Positions 7,452 to 14,336 of a stretch of DNA of 33,626 bases are shown piece after piece (within the stretch, counting starts at the first letter, position 1; each line of letters opens with the position of its first letter). The translations under genes were made by a program, and so were the position numbers. The notes under the pieces are model-generated. The model worked only from the letters and a program-made list of their open reading frames with translations, was not told the DNA's origin and searched no databases. The DNA comes from Intestinibacillus massiliensis (GTDB lineage Bacteria > Bacillota > Clostridia > Oscillospirales > Butyricicoccaceae), in contig NZ_LT707059.1 in NCBI RefSeq assembly GCF_900155735.1, forward strand, positions 325,839 to 359,464, read 5' to 3'.

Positions 7452-7691
7452 TCACTTTTTTGGGTACTGGCAGATGCCGACCTCCAACGCCTTGTCCTGC
7501 CCCAGGTGGAAGTCCGCAAAGGCGCAGCACCAGCACTCATGGTCGGGATTGGCCAGCAGCGTGTACCGCCGCGCCGTCCAGCAGGGGCAGCCCTGGTGGG
7601 GCCATACGCTCTCGCCGGGCTTTGGCGCGGGGAACAGCTCGTATTCCGGCTGCCCCTTGTAAATCGTGCGCAGGTCGATCTTTTCCACCAC
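7452..7691 (-). CDS. Small Cys/Trp-rich protein upstream of the SLH gene
   Basis: A 79-residue protein starting at GTG 7691, with AAGGAGG 7 bases upstream, an excellent site. It has no signal peptide or membrane helix, so it is probably cytoplasmic. Visible features are an acidic/aromatic N-terminal segment (DLRTIYKGQPEYELFPAPKP), H-Q-G-C-P-C-W near 32-38, an R-R-Y-T-L-L-A-N-P stretch and then H-E-C-W-C-C near 51-56, before F-A-D-F-H-L-G-Q-D. The two Cys clusters could bind a metal, but the spacing matches no zinc-finger family I know. I do not recognise the family. The strong ribosome binding site and 36-base spacing to the SLH gene support a real gene co-transcribed with it. Confidence 0.7.
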   Translation of the reverse strand: MVEKIDLRTIYKGQPEYELFPAPKPGESVWPHQGCPCWTARRYTLLANPDHECWCCAFADFHLGQDKALEVGICQYPKK

Positions 7692-7840
7692 ACCACCTCC
7701 TTGGTGTCCTGGGCTTGCGCGCCGCTGCGTGAAAGGGGGCGCTGGGGCTTGCCTTACGCCGTGTTCCCGTCATTTTTACTGTCTCGCACCTCCTGTTTGA
7801 TAATAGGCATACCTTTTGTCAAAACATCTTTTCCGCATGG

Positions 7841-7866
7841 GAGCCTTGAAAAAGGCTCTTTTTTTT
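7841..7866 (+). terminator. Terminator-like hairpin upstream of the response-regulator promoter
   Basis: GAGCCTT (7841-7847), loop GAAA, AAGGCTC (7852-7858) and eight T (7859-7866) make a convincing plus-strand terminator. No plus-strand gene precedes it: 7692-7840 holds no supportable gene on either strand. It may insulate the regulator promoter that starts 24 bases later, or be a remnant. Confidence 0.65.
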
Positions 7867-7889
7867 GTCCAAAATGCCGATTGCACCGT

Positions 7890-7918
7890 TTGACAAAGAG
7901 TATAAGTTTCGTTAAAAT
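7890..7918 (+). promoter_or_regulatory. Promoter of the LytTR regulator / kinase operon
   Basis: TTGACA (7890-7895), 17-bp spacer, TAAAAT (7913-7918): a near-consensus promoter giving a leader of about 115 bases before the regulator start. Confidence 0.8.
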
Positions 7919-7938
7919 GGATGAAAGGTTCTGCCTGT

Positions 7939-7967
7939 ATTGTAGCGTATATTTGGGGAAGCGGCGC
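7939..7967 (-). promoter_or_regulatory. Predicted activator-dependent promoter of the surface-protein operon
   Basis: On the minus strand, TACAAT occupies 7944-7939. The -35 position at 17 bp (7967-7962) reads GCGCCG, which is not a -35 element, so the promoter would need an activator. Two LytTR-type repeats start just upstream, at about -41 to -72 relative to the inferred start near 7932. The resulting leader to the small Cys-rich gene is about 240 bases. Confidence 0.45.
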
Positions 7968-7972
7968 ACGTT

Positions 7973-8004
7973 ACACGTACTTTGTATCTGAAAACACGTA
8001 CTTT
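7973..8004 (-). promoter_or_regulatory. Two LytTR-type direct repeats, 21 bp apart
   Basis: The 11-base word ACACGTACTTT occurs exactly twice, at 7973-7983 and 7994-8004, two helical turns apart. On the minus strand each reads AAAGTACGTGT, whose first nine bases match the published LytTR consensus [TA][AC][CA]GTTN[AG][TG] at eight positions. They lie next to a LytTR regulator gene. Confidence 0.7.
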
Positions 8005-8038
8005 ACATAAAGCGATGGAAAAAAGGGGAGGGGGAAGC

Positions 8039-8794
8039 ATGGTGCAGATTGCCCTGTGCGACGACAACATCCAGGAACTGGAATGGATTGGGCGGCTGGT
8101 CTCGGGGTATCTCGCCGGGCGGCCGGAACTGGACGGCTCCCTGCGGCGCTTCCAGTCGGCATATGACCTGATGGACTGCATCCGGGAGCGGGGCGGGTTT
8201 GACGCCTACCTGCTGGACGTGATGATGCCCCACATGAACGGGATTGAGCTGGGGCAGGCCATCCGGGAGGCGGGCGGCAAGTCGCCTATCGTCTATCTTA
8301 CCTCGTCCCCGGACTATGCGGTGCAGTCCTACCGGGTGCGGGCATATGACTATCTCCTAAAGCCCGTGGCCGCAGACGCGCTGGCCGCCCTGCTGGACAA
8401 GCTGGCGGCAGAGCTGCAAGAGCGCCGGGAGACGCCGCTGCTGGTGCGCACCAGGGATCAAGTGACGCCCGTCCATCCCGGCGAGCTGCTCTATGTCCGG
8501 GTGCGGGACCATGTGCTGGAATACCATATGGCGGACGGCTCGGTGGTGGAGAGCGGCACCATGCGGGAGCCGCTGGATCAAACTGCCGCGCCGCTGCTGG
8601 GGGACGGGCGGTTCGTAAAGATTAACGTCAGTTATATCGTCAACATGAGCTTTGTGCAAAAGCTGGCCGGGGGCAGCTTCCTCATGCGGGACGGCACGGT
8701 GCTGAATATCTCCCGCGCCCTGGCAGCCTCGGTCAGGGAAACCTATATCGAATACATCTTAGAGCGGGGCAAGCTGCCCCAAATCGGCGTATAG
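8039..8794 (+). CDS. LytTR-family response regulator (AgrA/LytR type)
   Basis: A 251-residue cytoplasmic transcription factor. The ATG at 8039 is preceded by GGGGAGGGGG; reading further upstream would run into the repeats. The receiver domain (about 1-120) has the acidic pair D8-D9, phospho-acceptor D60 in the stretch YLLDVMMPHMNG, T88 and K108 in YLLKP. The C-terminal half (about 145-245) is a LytTR DNA-binding domain, with the pattern L-Y-V-R-V-R-D-H...Y, a G-R-F-V-K-I-N-V-S-Y-I-V-N core and R-D-G-T-V-L-N-I-S. All phosphorylation residues are present. The kinase gene begins 11 bases downstream, so they form one two-component operon. Target sites are probably the 21-bp-spaced repeats at 7973-8004. 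Confidence 0.95.
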   Translation: MVQIALCDDNIQELEWIGRLVSGYLAGRPELDGSLRRFQSAYDLMDCIRERGGFDAYLLDVMMPHMNGIELGQAIREAGGKSPIVYLTSSPDYAVQSYRVRAYDYLLKPVAADALAALLDKLAAELQERRETPLLVRTRDQVTPVHPGELLYVRVRDHVLEYHMADGSVVESGTMREPLDQTAAPLLGDGRFVKINVSYIVNMSFVQKLAGGSFLMRDGTVLNISRALAASVRETYIEYILERGKLPQIGV

Positions 8795-8805
8795 GGGGGA
8801 CGGCC

Positions 8806-10695
8806 ATGCAAAGCAAGAAAACCGGGCGCGTCCCGGCGTGGGCGCTGGCGCTGCTGTACCTTGCCCTGGCGGTGGCGGCGCTGGCACTGTTCCATTCCTA
8901 CACCGTGACGGATGAGGACCAGTTGTTCCTTACCCCGATATTTACCGACGCCAAAGGCTGGGACATCTACCGCCTGGATGGTGCGGGCGGGCGCGTGGCG
9001 CTCACCCCGAAAGAGGCGGCGGAGGCAACCGGCACGGTATACCTCTCCCGTGTGCTGGACCCGGCCTATGAGACGGCTGGTTATACCACGCTGGAACTGG
9101 ATGGGCCGGTCAGCGTCTTCCTGGATGGGGTGCTGCTCTATACCACAGCCCCCGGTTCCGGTGATAAACCGGAGGGCGTGGAGTTGCCCGCAGGTTATGA
9201 GGTGCCGGCGGCTGGGGAAATCCCCCGTCTGACACTACCTCCCGGCTACGGCGGCAAAATGCTGACGCTGGCCTTTGAACGGGGCGCGGATTCCTACGGG
9301 ACGCCGGGTGTGATCCTCTCCAGCAGGGCGGCGGAAACCGCCCTGGCCGCCGCCCAGGCAAACGGGCTGGGGATGCCCGCCGCGGCCTATATGACCGCCG
9401 CCTTTTTGCTGCTAGGGCTGCTGCTCTACGGCGGATTCCAAGGCAAATGGGACGGCCCCATGCTCCTGCTGACGCTGGCGGCGGCGTTGCAGGCGTTTTA
9501 TCAGCTCCGGGAATACGATATGCGGTTTGTGTATCGCTCCGCGCTGGATATGCGGTTGGCGGCGCTGATCCCACCCCTCTTTGTGGCGCTGCCGCTGGCG
9601 TATCTGCTGTGCCGGATGGAGCGTGCGCACAGGAGGCGCAGGGCGGCCGTTATCCTGATCCCTGCCGCGGTTGCCCTATTGCCTCCGTTGTTCTATGTCC
9701 TGGGGTCGTCCCTGCTCGCCCCTTTTTATGAGCTGTGTACCCAGGCGCTCTATCTCTCCATCGCCGCCGTACTGGCGTGCGCCGTGTTGGAAGCGCGGCG
9801 CGGCAGCCGGGCGTTCCGGTTGTTCTTTATGGGGCTCGGGGCGCTCATCGCATCGCTGGCCGTTACCTGCCTGTTTTCCGGCGGGCTTGCCGCCCAAGTA
9901 GGCGCGGTGCTGAAACAGGCGATCCACGGCCTGCCCGCTTTGCCCCTCTACTGGTGCGGCGCTGCGCTGTTTGTGCTGTGCGCCGGTATGAGCGTGGGCG
10001 ATGCCATCCGGCGTATGGCGGAAAACCAGAGCAAGGCGGATATGCTCGCCATGCAGGTCTCCGCCCTGCGCCGCCAGGCGGCGGCGATCCACGCGGGTGA
10101 GACGCGGCTTGCCACTATCCGGCACGATACCCGCTTTTATATGCAGAATATCGGCGCGCTGCTGCAAGACGGCAAGCCGGAGGAAGCCCTGCGCTTCGTG
10201 CAGCAGTACGACGAGAGTATCCTGGCTACCAGGCGGCGGCGCTGGTGTGAAAACACCACCCTCGACGCGATTTTGAGCCTCTATCTGGAACAGGCGGAAC
10301 AGGAGGGGGTCGCGGTCAGCGCCCGCCTGGACATCCCGGAGGATTTGCCCGTGGATATTGTGGAGCTGTCCACGGTGTTTGCCAACGCTATTGAAAACGC
10401 ACTGACTGCCTGCCGCCGCCAGCCCGAGGGGGCGGCACGCCGCATAGAGCTGAACGCCGTGACGGAGCCGCAGTTTGCTGTCGAGATCGCCAACACTTTT
10501 TCCGGGCAGGTGCGCTTCGGGCGGGACGGCCTGCCGGTGACGGATCAGCCGGGGCACGGCTTCGGCACGCGCAGTATCGCGGCCTATGCCCGCAAGCATG
10601 GGGCAAGCCTCCATTACAAGGCGAAAGACGGGATGTTCCGGCTGTACCTGCTGGCCGGCGCGGACTTGCCCGCGGGCAAAACGGCGGAGCTTTAA
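8806..10695 (+). CDS. Sensor histidine kinase with GHKL ATPase domain, partner of the LytTR regulator
   Basis: A 629-residue membrane kinase; ATG at 8806 after GGGGGGA. Layout: one N-terminal helix (about 10-28); an extracytoplasmic domain of about 150 residues (30-185) with a beta-rich pattern like the jelly-roll sensor modules seen with 7TM receptors; a block of about seven helices (about 190-400); a short coiled segment; a dimerisation/phosphorylation region with H440 in I-R-H-D-T-R-F; and a GHKL-type ATPase with the N box N-A-I-E-N-A-L (N527) and glycine box G-H-G-F-G (about 583). This matches the kinases (AgrC/LytS-like, HPK10) that partner LytTR regulators. The extracytoplasmic domain suggests an external ligand, perhaps a saccharide or a surface state, but nothing identifies it. 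GC is about 70% in the 3' part, in contrast to the next gene. Confidence 0.92.
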   Translation: MQSKKTGRVPAWALALLYLALAVAALALFHSYTVTDEDQLFLTPIFTDAKGWDIYRLDGAGGRVALTPKEAAEATGTVYLSRVLDPAYETAGYTTLELDGPVSVFLDGVLLYTTAPGSGDKPEGVELPAGYEVPAAGEIPRLTLPPGYGGKMLTLAFERGADSYGTPGVILSSRAAETALAAAQANGLGMPAAAYMTAAFLLLGLLLYGGFQGKWDGPMLLLTLAAALQAFYQLREYDMRFVYRSALDMRLAALIPPLFVALPLAYLLCRMERAHRRRRAAVILIPAAVALLPPLFYVLGSSLLAPFYELCTQALYLSIAAVLACAVLEARRGSRAFRLFFMGLGALIASLAVTCLFSGGLAAQVGAVLKQAIHGLPALPLYWCGAALFVLCAGMSVGDAIRRMAENQSKADMLAMQVSALRRQAAAIHAGETRLATIRHDTRFYMQNIGALLQDGKPEEALRFVQQYDESILATRRRRWCENTTLDAILSLYLEQAEQEGVAVSARLDIPEDLPVDIVELSTVFANAIENALTACRRQPEGAARRIELNAVTEPQFAVEIANTFSGQVRFGRDGLPVTDQPGHGFGTRSIAAYARKHGASLHYKAKDGMFRLYLLAGADLPAGKTAEL

Positions 10696-10767
10696 TTCCT
10701 GCTTTGTTTATATGCCGGGATGTAAAAATGGGATAAAATGATTGCGGTGCGGAAAAGGGGGGCGCTT

Positions 10768-11802
10768 ATGTTTGCCACAGGCATGTATCCTACGGGAGAC
10801 GCAAAGCTTGATGAATATATCCAAGACTGTTTTATCGGCATGATTGAAATGGAAGTTTTAGACCATTTAAATTCTTGCTGGGACAAAAAGGGATCCCCGG
10901 AGGAGTATTTGGACGGGATTTTCCCACGCGCGTTTATCTACCGGAACCCACAAAAAGCGGTTGAAATTATCTATGATTTGGATGATATTGCGCGCAGCCC
11001 TGTCGTCCGGGAAAGCCTGCCGCCGCTGCACCTGTATGCAATGTATCGCATTATCCGCGACTATGAGGCGTTCAAAAACGATATGGGGGCGACGGAATAC
11101 GACCAGGAGGTCGAAAGCTATATCCGCGGCCATTATACAAAAGAGGACGCCGATTGGTATTGCTTTTTCTTTGCGGAACCGTCTGAAATCTTCGTGGAAC
11201 AATATGACGACGAATATATCTGGCTCGACCTATGGGAGCACCGCTTTGTCTGGTATTTAAACCATCCGGAGGAATTCCCGGTATTGACGCCCCAGGCGGA
11301 GGAAATGCTACAGCTCATGCCAAACGATATCTTGGAGATGTGGAGGCTTTGCGAAAAAATGCACAAGGATAAACCGTCCGGCGTTTACAACGAATATGAT
11401 TTTTTCGTGTCACATGCCACGGAGGATAAAAAAGCGGTTGCGGAACCCCTGGCGCTGGAATTGCGTGCAATGGGGGCAAAGGTTTGGCTGGATAAATTTG
11501 AGATGACTGTAGGCAGCAGCCTGCGCACTTCCATTGATTACGGGATTGCGCATTCAAAGCATGGGATTATTATCTTATCAAAAAACTATATGCGTAAGTT
11601 TTGGACGGAAAAGGAAATGAACGCCCTTTTTGCGAAATTATCGTTGGATGATAAAAACAGTAAAATCCTGCTCCCGCTGTGGCATGGCGTCACCCGGGAG
11701 GAGGTCGCACAGTATTCCCCTATGATGGCGGATTTATTAGCGCTGGATACCGGATGCTTCACAATCCATGAGTTGGCGGAAGAGCTGTTCCGCGTGCTGT
11801 AA
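10768..11802 (+). CDS. TIR-domain protein with unrecognised N-terminal domain (probable NADase-type defence effector)
   Basis: A 344-residue cytoplasmic protein from ATG 10768, which follows GGGGGG by 7 bases; an ATG at 10738 has no good site. The C-terminal TIR domain (about 210-330) shows YDFFVSHATEDK, then K-V-W-L-D-K-F-E with G-S-S-L-R-x-S-I-D, then I-I-I-L-S-K-N-Y, and W279-T-E-K-E283-M, whose last Glu is at the position of the catalytic Glu of NAD-cleaving TIR enzymes. The first ~205 residues are helical, acidic and rich in Trp/Tyr/Phe, with no family I recognise; they may sense a trigger. Bacterial TIR proteins commonly act in anti-phage abortive infection, alone or with ThsA, STING or Argonaute partners, none of which is visible here. 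GC is about 40-43% in sampled stretches against about 70% in the preceding gene, suggesting horizontal transfer. I see no clear promoter in the 72-base gap. Confidence 0.86.
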   Translation: MFATGMYPTGDAKLDEYIQDCFIGMIEMEVLDHLNSCWDKKGSPEEYLDGIFPRAFIYRNPQKAVEIIYDLDDIARSPVVRESLPPLHLYAMYRIIRDYEAFKNDMGATEYDQEVESYIRGHYTKEDADWYCFFFAEPSEIFVEQYDDEYIWLDLWEHRFVWYLNHPEEFPVLTPQAEEMLQLMPNDILEMWRLCEKMHKDKPSGVYNEYDFFVSHATEDKKAVAEPLALELRAMGAKVWLDKFEMTVGSSLRTSIDYGIAHSKHGIIILSKNYMRKFWTEKEMNALFAKLSLDDKNSKILLPLWHGVTREEVAQYSPMMADLLALDTGCFTIHELAEELFRVL

Positions 11803-11835
11803 TGCATATTAGGGGTGCTGTGTGCAGCATGGAAA

Positions 11836-11892
11836 AACGAAAAAGCAGGCCGCTGTGGGGAGTTATCCCGCAGCGGCCTGCAATGCTTTTTA
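11836..11892. terminator. Bidirectional terminator between TIR and methyltransferase-like genes
   Basis: An 11-bp perfect stem, 11845-11855 with 11871-11881, with an inner GGG/CCC pairing. Plus-strand reading is followed by CTTTTTAT; minus-strand reading by TTTTTCGTTTTT. It serves two converging genes. Confidence 0.88.
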
Positions 11893-11908
11893 TCGATATC
11901 AGGATGCC

Positions 11909-12919
11909 TTACTTGCTGTAAAACTCATCCACAGCGCTGAAAAATGCGTCGATATTTGCCCATGGGGACATCGGCGGGATGTCGCAGCCGGTGGAAATGA
12001 CGAAGTTCGGGTACTTGCAGCATTCGCCCATGACCTTGAGCGTCGCTTCACGGACGGATTCCGGCGTGCCGTTGCGGATTTCAACCGCGGGGTCGACATT
12101 GCCCATCGCGATGGTGCTCTCGGGGATGTGGGTCATCATTTCCGCCATGGAAATGGCGTTGCCGAAATGATAGGCCGCGGAACCGGTTGCGAGGATGGAG
12201 TCGATCATTTGGATGGTGCAGTTGCCGCAGTTGTGATAAATCACGATAAAATCGTCGTCCTGTACCGCGTCCACGATGCGCTTGACATACGGGCCGGAGA
12301 ACTCCTCGGACAGGGCGGGGGACAGCAGGCCGGCAAGCGGTTCCGCCATTACGATGCCGTTGGCGCCGACAGCCTTATATGCCTTGCAATAATCGATCAG
12401 GAAGGTGCTGACTTTGTCCAGCAGGGTTGCTACCATATCGGGGTCTTCATAGCAATAGATCATGGCTTCGGTCACGTCCATCAGGCGGCCGGCCAGTGAG
12501 AAGGGGCCGATCACGCCGGCGAATACCGGGCGGTCCTCAATCAGCTTGACCGCTTTCTCGATCGCCTCGATGTAAATGCCGGTACGGCAGGCGCCGACCT
12601 TGGGGATCTCGAGGGCTTCGGCCTCGTCGCTGTCGTTAACGATAGAACCGACGACCGTCGGCACCTCGTCGTCAGAAACACGGATCTCCGCGCCGAAGCA
12701 CTCGGCTTCCACGGACAAATCCATCAGGCTGACGGAAGCGGCGGACGGGACGCGGCCTGCGACAAGCTTCATCCCCTTGGCCTGCAGGTCGCTGCTGGAA
12801 ATCAGCTCGCGGACGGAGATATCCATAAGCTGGATTGCGGGGAAGGAGAGGACGGGCATTGCGGTCTTGCGGGGGGCGGCGAGCATGTCTTCCAGCCATT
12901 TTTTCATATTCATCTTCAT
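11909..12919 (-). CDS. UroD/MtaA-family protein, likely corrinoid-dependent methyltransferase
   Basis: A 336-residue cytoplasmic TIM-barrel protein. The ATG at 12919 follows AAAGGAG by 10 bases. It belongs to the uroporphyrinogen decarboxylase superfamily, but carries the H-x-C...C zinc site of the MtaA/MtbA/CmuA methyltransferases: H229-N-C231 in the motif I-Y-H-N-C-G-N-C, and C312 in S-T-G-C-D-I-P-P. In that branch zinc activates a thiol that accepts a methyl group from a methylcobamide protein. The conserved G-P-F-S-L-A-G segment (about 138-144) and M-A-E-P (191-194) also fit. True UroD instead has an N-terminal R-x-A-G-R motif, absent here. No corrinoid protein or reactivating enzyme is adjacent, so the methyl donor and acceptor are unknown. 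Expressed from its own promoter; terminator at 11836-11892. Confidence 0.88.
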   Translation of the reverse strand: MKMNMKKWLEDMLAAPRKTAMPVLSFPAIQLMDISVRELISSSDLQAKGMKLVAGRVPSAASVSLMDLSVEAECFGAEIRVSDDEVPTVVGSIVNDSDEAEALEIPKVGACRTGIYIEAIEKAVKLIEDRPVFAGVIGPFSLAGRLMDVTEAMIYCYEDPDMVATLLDKVSTFLIDYCKAYKAVGANGIVMAEPLAGLLSPALSEEFSGPYVKRIVDAVQDDDFIVIYHNCGNCTIQMIDSILATGSAAYHFGNAISMAEMMTHIPESTIAMGNVDPAVEIRNGTPESVREATLKVMGECCKYPNFVISTGCDIPPMSPWANIDAFFSAVDEFYSK

Positions 12920-12990
12920 TTGGGAAGGCTCCTTTCGGACGTCAAATTATGTACTAGGCTTATGAGTCTGTTTTGTTTTTTGCTGAATGC

Positions 12991-13000
12991 ATTATACCAT
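12991..13000 (-). promoter_or_regulatory. Extended -10 promoter of the UroD/MtaA-family gene
   Basis: Minus-strand TGGTATAAT (TATAAT at 12996-12991 with the TG extension) lies about 72 bases before the start. No -35 is recognisable. The same TGGTATAAT occurs before the second SLH gene and before recJ. Confidence 0.5.
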
Positions 13001-13105
13001 GGTGGGTGGCACGGCTACTTGTACAATTATCCGTGTCTTTGAAAAATATCAGCATTTTCCGTTCAGGGGACCGCGGGTTTTCTGTGGGGGGCGCATGTTT
13101 TCCGG

Positions 13106-13134
13106 CAAAGGGAAAGCCGCCCGTTGGGGGCGGC
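13106..13134 (-). terminator. Probable terminator of the 50-residue / HMA-like gene pair
   Basis: GCCGCCC/GGGCGGC stem (13116-13122 with 13128-13134), 5-base loop, followed on the minus strand by TTTCCCTTT, starting 8 bases after the stop. The T-tract is interrupted. Confidence 0.6.
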
Positions 13135-13142
13135 CGCGCACG

Positions 13143-13349
13143 TCAGGAGTGCATCCGGTAATTGGGGTTATTCAGGCACGCTTCGATCCGGATGGCGGAA
13201 ATCCTTGTATCGTCATAGCGCACATCCACGGCGTGGGAGCTGGAATCAATGTTCATCTCAATAACGCCCGGCAGCGCGCCAAGCTGCGTTTTCATGGCGT
13301 CGTCATCGGCAAGGCCGACGCACTGGAATGCAATCTGTTTAATAGACAT
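13143..13349 (-). CDS. HMA-like small protein lacking the CxxC metal motif
   Basis: A 68-residue cytoplasmic protein. I choose ATG 13349, which has GAGGTG 6 bases upstream; an in-frame start 21 bases earlier has none. The pattern beta-alpha-beta-beta-alpha-beta, with QIAFQCVGL, an alpha segment DDDAMKTQLGALPGV, then EMNIDSSSHAVDVRYDD, then an alpha segment and a final N-N-P-N-Y, resembles the heavy-metal-associated (ferredoxin-like) fold. The usual metal-binding MxCxxC loop is replaced by F-Q-C-V-G-L-A-D with a single Cys, so copper-type binding is unlikely; a regulatory or protein-interaction role is possible. The 50-residue gene ends 21 bases upstream, so the two form a small operon. I cannot give a function. 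Confidence 0.7.
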   Translation of the reverse strand: MSIKQIAFQCVGLADDDAMKTQLGALPGVIEMNIDSSSHAVDVRYDDTRISAIRIEACLNNPNYRMHS

Positions 13350-13370
13350 TTTTTCGCACCTCGTTATCAC

Positions 13371-13523
13371 TCAGGAATGGGTATCTTCGTTCACAATCTG
13401 TTCCAGCACGTGGATCAGGTCATGCAGGTTTTCCAGGCGCACATTGCGCTTTAAAATCTCGTCCTTTAGTTCAATGGAAAGGGACTCGAACTGCGTCTGG
13501 ATTTTCGGGTTAACATATGACAT
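13371..13523 (-). CDS. 50-residue protein of unknown function, partner of the HMA-like gene
   Basis: A short gene from ATG 13523 to TGA 13371, with CGAGGTG 6 bases before the start. The product is hydrophilic and helical: MSYVNPKIQTQFESLSIELK, then D-E-I-L-K-R-N-V, then E-N-L-H-D-L-I-H-V-L-E-Q-I-V, consistent with two amphipathic helices that could form a coiled coil. No Cys, no export signal. The ribosome binding site sequence (GAGGTG) is the same as that of the HMA-like gene 21 bases downstream, which supports a co-expressed pair, perhaps a complex (inference). No clear promoter is seen in 13524-13590. Confidence 0.65.
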   Translation of the reverse strand: MSYVNPKIQTQFESLSIELKDEILKRNVRLENLHDLIHVLEQIVNEDTHS

Positions 13524-13592
13524 GGGAACACCTCGCTTTCCCGCTTAGTATGTCCGTTTCGGGAAGGGATACGCATAATTGGGAAGAAAGGC

Positions 13593-13622
13593 TTAACAGG
13601 ATGTGGCGCGTTATGCTATGAT
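13593..13622 (+). promoter_or_regulatory. Promoter of the SRAP gene
   Basis: TTAACA (13593-13598), an 18-bp spacer and TATGAT (13617-13622). The leader to the start is about 107 bases. No LexA/DinR-type box is seen here. Confidence 0.55.
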
Positions 13623-13736
13623 AAAGGCGGAAAGCAGGGGACGGGATGAAGTCCTTTGACGATACTTCACTGCGTAAATTTGTAAGCCCGGTGCGATCGG
13701 ACGTGGCGGAGCAGCGGTAAAACAGGAGGGTGCATG

Positions 13737-14327
13737 ATGTGCGGGAGATATCAGTTTGACGCGGACGCGCCGGCGTTTGGCGAAATCGTGCGGGGGCTGC
13801 GGGAGGCCGGCGGGGCGTTTTGCAGCGGCGAAGTGTTCCCCACCGACCGGGCGCCCGTGCTGCTTGCACAGGATGGGGCCGTCCGCCCGGCGGCCTTTGT
13901 CTGGGGATTCCCAAACCCGCACGGCAAGGGCGCCGTCATCAATGCGCGTGCGGAAACCGCGGGGATGCGGCCGATGTTCCGCGAAGCGCTGCGGATACGG
14001 CGCTGTGCGGTGCCGACGTCCGGTTTTTACGAATGGTCGCACGATGGGTCGCGGCGCAAATACCGCTTCCGCGCGGCGCACGCAGACAGCCTGTACCTGG
14101 CCGGGCTTTACCAGTATTTTGACGGCGCAGGGCATTTTGTGGTGCTGACCACCGCGGCGGACGCTTCCATGCAGGACGTGCACGACCGCATGCCGGTAGT
14201 GCTGCGGCAGGCGGAAATCCGCCCGTGGCTGCTGGATAACGACAGTGTGTTCCCTATTTTGGAAAGGGAACACCCGGCGCTTACGCGCGAGGCGCAGCAA
14301 GAGGATGCGGAAATCTGCCTGTGGTAG
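13737..14327 (+). CDS. SRAP-domain protein (YedK/HMCES type), abasic-site protection
   Basis: A 196-residue protein that cross-links to abasic sites in single-stranded DNA and shields them. Two ATG codons lie in tandem at 13734 and 13737 behind AGGAGGG. I take the second, because the catalytic Cys must be residue 2 (M-C-G-R-Y) and becomes the N-terminus after Met removal. The other active-site elements are present: N-A-R-A-E-T (about 67-72), the Glu of S-G-F-Y-E-W (about 99-104) and the His of V-H-D-R-M-P (about 142-147). The family is linked to the SOS response in many bacteria by gene context, although no SOS box is visible. It stands alone between its own promoter and a strong terminator. 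Confidence 0.93.
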   Translation: MCGRYQFDADAPAFGEIVRGLREAGGAFCSGEVFPTDRAPVLLAQDGAVRPAAFVWGFPNPHGKGAVINARAETAGMRPMFREALRIRRCAVPTSGFYEWSHDGSRRKYRFRAAHADSLYLAGLYQYFDGAGHFVVLTTAADASMQDVHDRMPVVLRQAEIRPWLLDNDSVFPILEREHPALTREAQQEDAEICLW

Positions 14328-14336
14328 GGCAATAGG

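Noticed and set aside
7754-7969. Minus-strand 71-residue open frame upstream of the Cys-rich gene
   Set aside because: It spans the predicted promoter and a terminator hairpin, and no start codon in it has a usable ribosome binding site.
9676-10614. Minus-strand open frame opposite the histidine kinase
   Set aside because: Antisense shadow; the kinase on the plus strand has all ATPase and phospho-acceptor motifs.
10667-10680. Perfect 14-bp palindrome TTGCCCGCGGGCAA at the 3' end of the kinase gene
   Set aside because: It lies within codons, has no T-tract, and GC-rich palindromes of this size are expected by chance.
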